Shown here piece by piece: positions 57,826-64,000 of a stretch of 64,000 bases of DNA. Origin of the DNA: Anaeramoeba flamelloides (Eukaryota; Metamonada; Anaeramoebidae). Below the pieces are notes generated by a model that saw nothing but the letters and a program-made list of their open reading frames with translations, was not told the DNA's origin and searched no databases. Location of the stretch: contig JANTQA010000021.1 of assembly GCA_027625915.1 (NCBI GenBank), forward strand, positions 3,224,001 through 3,288,000, in the 5' to 3' direction. Both the position numbers and the translations under genes were made by a program. The first letter of the stretch is position 1. Every line of letters starts with the position of its first letter.

Positions 57826-58483
57826 TTAACCTAAAGAATTATTTGACACGATTTTAAGATTGGAGAACAATTCATTAAAAACATAAGATCGAAATTGTTG
57901 TGAAAGACATTCATACTTGGTATTAAATTTTTTATTGTTTGGTACATTTTGTAAAATTATTGATCGGATAAAATAGGTGTTGTTGGTATTCAAAAATGCA
58001 AATAGTTGTTCACAAAACCCTTGGAAAAGAAGAAACTCAAAAAAAAGAAAAAAAAAAAATACAAACACTTGAGTTGAATAAATTGTGTTCTTTTCTTTTA
58101 TTTTGTTGCTGTTTTGATCTTTTGTTGGTAATTTTTTTTTTGTTAACAAATTAATAAGAGGATCGTCCTGATCAATTTTAAAAATTGTTCCAAGTAAAGT
58201 ATTATTCAATCGCTTAAATGTAATATGGTAATTTGGTCGACTTAACACTAAAAAGAAATCGAAGAAAGTTAAATTATTTAAGAAGAGTTTTTAAATTCAT
58301 TTACTTTTGTTTTTTGTTTTGAAAAAAAATAACAAAGGTGTGTTTACAAGAAATTGGGTTTGAGAAATTTATTTCTTGAGAAGAAACGTTCCATTGGCCA
58401 ACTAAAAAATTTTGGGTTGTTATATAATTACAATTAATGGTAACAAAAAGAAAAAATAAACAGCAAAAGCAAGATTTAATCAT
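57826..58483 (-). CDS. Small secreted or membrane protein, two exons
   Basis: Exon 1 (58483-58348) starts with a signal peptide (MIKSCFCCLFFLFVTINC). Donor GTAAAC at 58347 and acceptor TTTTTAG at 58249-58248 join it in phase 1 to exon 2 (58247-57826), giving 185 residues. The junction reads NPIS-LLSRPNYHITFKRLNN. A hydrophobic run of about 16 residues coded largely by TTT (about residue 110, VFVFFFFLFFEFLLF) may be a membrane segment or an artefact of a T-tract; removing it as an intron with GT-AG ends would break the frame, so it is kept. The C-terminal part holds two Cys and several N-glycosylation sites (NNT, NNTY). No family recognised. Confidence 0.6.
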
Positions 58484-58974
58484 TTTTCAAACAAGCGGTA
58501 AATGAAAAAAAAATGGAGCAAGATTGGAATTTTCAGAGACTAGTGGTGAAAGTAATCTATCAAAAATAACGGCTGTGTTAATATCAACTCTATAAACAAG
58601 ATCTGAAAGATATTATAAAATGATTCTATGATTAATTTGAAAAAAATATTTTCGTTTATTTAAGGGAATAGGATCATTTTTCCAATTTTTCACTTATTAA
58701 TTTCTGATAAATTAAATGATTAATGTTATTTCTTTAACTAAGTAATTTATAAGGTTTAATTAAATCCAAGAGTGTAGAACAATCCTGATATAGTATATTC
58801 ATATTCTTTTAAAAATGGGTTTAATAACAATGAAAAAATTGATCAAGAAGAAATGAAAAAAATTCATTTATTTATTGATCTTATCTATAACATTTGATAG
58901 ATTTATTATTCTTTGTTGGGTTTAATTTTAATTTTGAATTGAAAAACTTGTTGTTTGAAAAATTTTTGATTATC
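58484..58974. promoter_or_regulatory. Upstream region of the 58483 gene
   Basis: Holds the presumed promoter of the minus-strand gene. No motif stands out. Confidence 0.3.
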
Positions 58975-59505
58975 AAACTAAATTCGAAAATTTTGGCATA
59001 GTTTAAAGAGTTAAAAAAATAGCAAAAACACACTTTAAATTCAATTTGGAAAAAATTTTGATTTTTCAAACTATTTCGTTTTTGTGTTTTTTATTTTTGT
59101 TTTCATCTCCTTTTTTCCAGTTACCTCATCTGTTTTGTTAGATCTGCAATTTTTTTTTTGATGGTTGATAGAAGGTTAATGTTGATTTTATTCAATAGAA
59201 AAAGAATATACAATTTGTTGATGGTATGTAATCATTCGATCGATCAATAATTATTGGTGAAATTTCAACAAATTTAACAATACATTTATTGTTCAGCTTG
59301 TTTCATCAACTTGGACACACCGATTGTTTTTGTTTTTGGTTTTATATTTTTTTTCTTATATTTGGATGAAAATGAGTATTAATAAAAAAAATTAATATAC
59401 AGTCACTTTAATGTGGTTGAATATTAGGTTTGGAAAAATATATAAAATTGGGTTTTTATTGTTTATATATGATTTTGGGTTTGTCGAAATTTTTGGAATG
59501 GGGTT
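58975..59505. mobile_element. Non-autonomous Tc1/mariner-like element, copy 2
   Basis: Aligns over its full length with 13446-13973 (AAATTTTTTT...GATGG.TGATAGAAG, CGATCAATAATTATTGGTGA, TTGGACACACCGA). The right end GGAATGGGGTT is followed by TA; the left end is diverged. Confidence 0.8.
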
Positions 59506-62500
59506 TAATTTCAATATTTAAAGAATTCAAAAACGAGAATTTGACATTTCAATTTTTCATTAATGTATATAATTTCTATTTTGGTATACAAAATAGGATT
59601 TTTTGAATTCCACTTCAGAAAATAAAGATTTATTGGATTTATTTTTTTATTTGATAATTATTTATTTTCATTGAATTGAAAACTCAAAATAATTTTTAAT
59701 CATATTTTCAATTTTTTCACAATATTGTCTTTTTCTTTGATTTTGAACTTTTTGAAGTTGTTTTTTTATTTTAGATAAGTCAAATATTTAAATTTAATTA
59801 TTGAAAGTTATTCTTTATTTGTACTTATTTTGATAAAACGAATTAAAAAAAGAATTGGTAAAAAAAATACTAAAAAAAAGTTGTCGCGAAAAAAAAAAAA
59901 AAAAAGGGGGGATGTATAATAAATCGAGTTATGTTATACACTTCCTATTAGTACACTAAAAAAACATATTAAATAATTGATTTGAAAACATTTCCAAGAT
60001 TTTTCAGGTTAAGTTCAATACTAAAAAATAAAAAAAATAAAAAAAATAAAAAATTTAGTATAAAATTTCTCAAAAATTTAATTTGTTTAATTAGGGTTTT
60101 TTATAAAAATAATGATTATATTCATGAAAAGAAGGTGTTTTGATGATATGTATAAGTTTCATAATTGTGGTATTTTTGAAAAAGTTTGATAAATATTTGT
60201 TAATATTGTATAAAAAATCTTTGTAGTATAATTCCAAATTAAAAGAACAACTTAAAATTTCAAAAAAAAATCAAAAACTTGATTCTTTTAAACCTTTTAG
60301 TTTTTTTTTCTTTTATAGATACTTTAAGTGTAAATTTTAAATGTTTTATTGGATATAAATGTTTCATTTGAACATTAATTTTAATTTGAACATAAAAATA
60401 TCTGGTAATTAAACTAATTATATGTTACAGTTCATTTACTTCTTTTATTTTGATTTTTTTTTTTTTTTGAGAGCAAACTCTAGACTTATTTCAAATGTAA
60501 AATGACATAAACATTGAAAAGGCGCTAAAAATGCTAATAGTGTTGTTTTTAGTTTTTTTTATACTTTAAATCGTTTTTAAAGGTTCTTTTCGTCAACTGG
60601 AACTTTTTACATTTATCAAGGGAGGTGGTTCCAATTACCACTGAAAAGTTTTTTTCTCAATTAGTAATTCAATTTTTTGGAACTCGATTTTTGTCAAGCA
60701 ATCAGTTAATTCGCTTATTAGGATTAATTTATTAAATATAAATTAATATTAAATTTTATTATTATTATTTTTTTCTACAATTATTAGACAATAATATTAA
60801 GTGAAATCGGAAAAATTATTAAATAATGTTTGTTTGTATTTGGTTGATTTTTCAATGAAATGAATAATAAATTTAAATAAATTCTCTTACTAAGATTAAG
60901 TACTCAATTATCTTATATTTATCTTTAAAAGTTTTGCAGTGAGATATAAATGTTTTTATGTGGGTAGAGTATTCAATAATATACTATTAATACTTATAAT
61001 TATCTTTAAAAGTATTTACAAAATATAAATTTCTTTTTATTATTTCAATCATTAAAAATTTTTTTATACAACTATGATTTGGGTTATTCATTTTTTTCTT
61101 TTTTACTCCATCTAAATTGTCATTTTAACTTTTTTCCTTTCTCTTTAACAACAAATTATTATAATTTTTTATAATTTTGTTTTATTTTTTAAATTTCAAA
61201 TCAATTTGTTACTCAAAAATTATTTTCAAAACTCTTGTATCATTTTAATATTATTGATTTTTATTGAATAATATGGACTAGCATTAAAATTTTGAAAAAA
61301 AAATAAGTGAGCAATTGGATCATTTAAAAAATATACAAAATGTGAAAGTACAGTTAAACGAATTTAGAAAGTAAAAACTGTAAGGTTCTGTTCTCAAGTT
61401 TTCATATTAACAAATCATTCTCTGGTGTGCTAATAATATAATATACCAAGGTTAAAGATTAACGGTTTAAGCCCAGAAGTCCATTACAGGCCATGTTTGT
61501 AATTGAACCTAGACCATATTAATTTCAGTTAGTTTTTATATCACTATAAACTTTGAGCAATAAAACAGTAAAGCAAGTTGTTATCTCATTTAACAAATTA
61601 TCCTTCAATTTAGTAAAACCCAAACAATTAGAAAAGACAAAAATTTCCAACAAATTATGGGTTAAAAATTATTATTAAAATTTCATTTTAGAAAAAAAAT
61701 TTCTTAAATTTATCTCAAAATGCAGATTTATCGTTCGAAAAAGATTTAATTTTTGAAAAAAAAATGAATAATTAACTTTCAGATTATTTTCATAAATTAT
61801 TTCCACATAAGAGTTGTTGGATAATAAAAAGATAAAAATTTTCATTTAGCTATTCAAAATTGTATTTAATAAATGATGGAATATTTGAAATTTTTAATTC
61901 TTAAAATCAATTAAAATTATTTTTTTCCTATTTAGAATGGGAACTTTTGAAGGGCTTGATATTAATTCATGAGGTGATTTTTTTGGGAAAGCTAAATGGA
62001 AATTTTGATCTTTTTACTTTGCAATAAACAGTATTGGTATTATATTGAAAACTTTTCATTTTTTTTGAAAAGGGTCACAAAATTAATTATTCATTGAGTT
62101 TTTATATTGACTAAAATAATATGTATAAAACAACTATAATCCGTATTTCAAAATATAATTCGTGTACTTTATTTTTTTTCTTTTTCTAAGGTAAAATCCA
62201 ATCCAATTTACAGTCCAAACAGTATACCTAAGTTCAAATCAATTTTAAAGGTAAAATACTTGATCTGTTATCATTTAATTTTAAATTATTAATACCATTT
62301 GTTATAATTTTTCGTAATTTTCTTAATTTTCTTCAAATTATTTTGTTTAAATGATGATAAAAATTATAAAAAATTAACTCTATTTTTTGAGATAAATTTT
62401 CCAATTTGATCCTTCATTTTTAGAATTTCTTTTTAAATAATAGAACATTAAGAGATCAATAACATATTTAATTAGGGTGTATTGTAAGTTTCTTGGATCT

Positions 62501-63128
62501 GTTAATATATAGGTCTTCTATTGAAAAAAAAACACTGTTTATATTTTGATACATGAATTAAACTTTTTTAACAAGGTTTATTTTGACAACAGTATGTTAA
62601 TGATTATTGAGTAAATCTTTGAAATTCAAAAAAATTTACTTTTGGAGGTCCTAAATAAGAATTATTAACCATTGAAATACTATTATTTTGGGTTTCTATT
62701 TTTAGGTTTGGAAAAGGAATTACCCAAAATTTTTTGAAATATGAGATTTTTAAATTTAGATCCTAGGTAAAAAATCAACAAATTTATTCTAGAATAACAA
62801 CTATTTTATAGTTTGTATTGGAGGAATTTGAACCATATAGAAGAGATACCATTTATTTTCAATAGTAATATACTTTGATTATAGAGAAATCTATCATGAG
62901 GCTACTCCATCAAGGAAAAGGTTTTTTTTAGGTTAAGAGATAAAATTAATTTGTTAGAAAATTTATTTTCATTTCTCACCCCACTGATTTTCGTTATCAA
63001 GAAATACAAATAATATAAACTCTATTTGTGTGAAAGTTCAAAAAACTCTCTTTACAACCACTTTTAAAAAAATAAGTAGAATATTTTTATTTTTTGAGAA
63101 TTTTCATTTTTATCCCAAATTTACCTGA
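59506..63128. other. AT-rich intergenic stretch
   Basis: No gene. The part 59595-59850 pairs with the old repeat at 35250-35480. The final few hundred bases contain the presumed promoter of the Cys-rich membrane protein gene. Confidence 0.45.
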
Positions 63129-63838
63129 ATGAGCTCTTTTTTAATAAAAACGATAACTTTCATAATTGCACTACTCCTGTGCTCTGTTTGTTTATGTACA
63201 GCGTGTACATCTGATAAGGACTGTAATGAGGATAACCCTGTCTGTAATACAGAAACTGAAAAATGTGTCCGATGTTTGGAGGCCTCAGATTGCACTTATG
63301 ACTCTTATTGTTCTTCAAACAAATGCCAAAAGTATTCGGACGATGAGCTTTTTGGAGAGTTCTGTAACTCACATAAATGTAGTCAAGACAACGATGCGGT
63401 TGTTTGCGGTAAGTGTAATGATGACGGATCAGCAATTTGGGTTGGTGTTTGTATTAATTTTAAATGCGAAGAGTGTTCTTTGCTTGAAACACCAAGTAGC
63501 TCCATCGCGTAAGACAAGAAAAAAAATTTATTATTTTTTTTTTTTTTTGATTTTCTTTTTTCTTTTTTCATTTGTTTATTGAATAAATCTTTTCATTTGT
63601 TCTGCATATCCAATTATCACCATATTTTAGTGAACAACACGAAGAAAATGGAATGTGTTTCCCAAGGAGTGTTTCAGGCCCCGCAGGTAAAATCAAAAGC
63701 CCACAAATCAGCAAAGATATTCCAGGGTACCTTGTACAAACATCCAAGAGTATTGGCTTTTTAATAATCGGATTCTTTTTCTGTGCACTATTAATAATGC
63801 AATGTCTGACTGCTTATAAAATTTTCACAGCAAAATAA
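63129..63838 (+). CDS. Cys-rich type I membrane protein, two exons
   Basis: Exon 1 (63129-63508) and exon 2 (63631-63838) are joined by a 122-bp intron with donor GTAAGA and acceptor ATTTTAG, giving 195 residues in frame. A signal peptide (IKTITFIIALLLCSVCLC) is followed by about 100 residues with some 17 Cys, arranged as repeated C-x-x-D-x-D-C...C...C-x-x-C units (ACTSDKDCNEDNPVCN, CVRCLEASDCTYDSYC, CGKCNDD). A Ser/Pro linker and one membrane span (SIGFLIIGFFFCALLIMQCL) lead to a short tail ending YKIFTAK. So it is a cell-surface protein with a disulfide-rich ectodomain. The spacing resembles the small Dickkopf/EGF-like Cys modules of protist surface proteins; ligand unknown. The first-exon frame alone would end at 63512 without the anchor. 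Confidence 0.85.
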
Positions 63839-64000
63839 TTTATCTCGCCTTTTACCATCCTTTGAATTTGAAATTTTTTTATGTGGAGAATAAATTAGAA
63901 TTTAAACTTGCTCTAAATTTATTAATTTTGGACTCTAATTCGATCAAAACATAAAATTAAATCAAATACAATTTATACACGATCTTTTTTTTCTTTTAAA
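63839..64000. other. 3' flank of the Cys-rich gene
   Basis: AT-rich; nothing recognisable before the window ends. Confidence 0.4.

Noticed and set aside
58022-58078. T-rich segment as a second intron in the 58483 gene
   Set aside because: Removing any GT-AG segment here shifts the frame into an early stop.
61440-61520. Less AT-rich patch considered as a tRNA
   Set aside because: No cloverleaf arms and no B-box-like GTTC motif in the right place.

Overview
The window is AT-rich eukaryotic DNA (standard stop codons, GT-AG introns, long homopolymers, Lys/Glu-, Gln- and Asp-rich low-complexity inserts in conserved proteins). It looks like the nuclear genome of an AT-rich free-living protist, most like Anaeramoeba or a dictyostelid-type amoeba. 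The lean to Anaeramoeba rests on the LisH + RasGEF_N + Cdc25 architecture, the long K/E tracts and the low gene density; it is an inference, not a proof.

Genes I can support are few and widely spaced. They are: the N-terminus of the CCR4-NOT scaffold NOT1/CNOT1 (1119-1739, minus); a two-exon Thr/Asn/Lys-rich coiled-coil protein (2452-4591); a three-exon RasGEF (8203-15768); a WDR48/UAF1 orthologue (19380-22070, minus); an RRM/RGG protein with a possible NCOA5/Nab3-like C-terminal start (27376-28473); a Gln-rich protein (32438-33984); a TPR protein (36522-38615); Integrator subunit 4 (44355-47652); the last exon of a small membrane protein with a C-terminal KKxx motif (51938-52391, minus); a small two-exon signal-peptide protein (57826-58483, minus); and a two-exon Cys-rich type I membrane protein (63129-63838). 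They do not form an operon or an evident pathway. NOT1, INTS4, the RRM protein and WDR48 are general RNA-processing or deubiquitination housekeeping factors; the RasGEF belongs to an expanded signalling family in such amoebae.

The spaces and introns are filled with transposable elements and hairpin repeats. I find: a decayed Tc1/mariner copy with TIRs, TA flanks and recognisable transposase remains (41650-42686), with shorter non-autonomous kin (13446-13973, 58975-59505, fragment at 54547-54612); a 200-bp TA-flanked MITE with CAGTCAG ends (52698, 56507, decayed at 24896); a TIR family with ends close to ggTATTTCC (6651, 8417, 53606); a 1.28-kb TIR element with many subterminal TCGCGAT motifs (9956-11231); a nearly perfect 181-bp foldback (32127-32307); a 570-bp foldback (43412-43980) with a lone arm at 23166; a modular hairpin family (about 803, 5041, 14221, 30577, 41055, 55088); a 5'-truncated LINE with a 13-bp target duplication and poly-A tail (50864-51502); and a second LINE scrap at 55600. 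Two RasGEF introns (3.4 and 2.6 kb) and probably an intron of NOT1 are swollen by these insertions, whereas the other introns are about 100-200 bp.

I see no rRNA, tRNA, CRISPR array or gene cluster resembling a new biochemical system. The most unusual signal is the modular hairpin family, whose paired arms differ between copies but still match each other within a copy.
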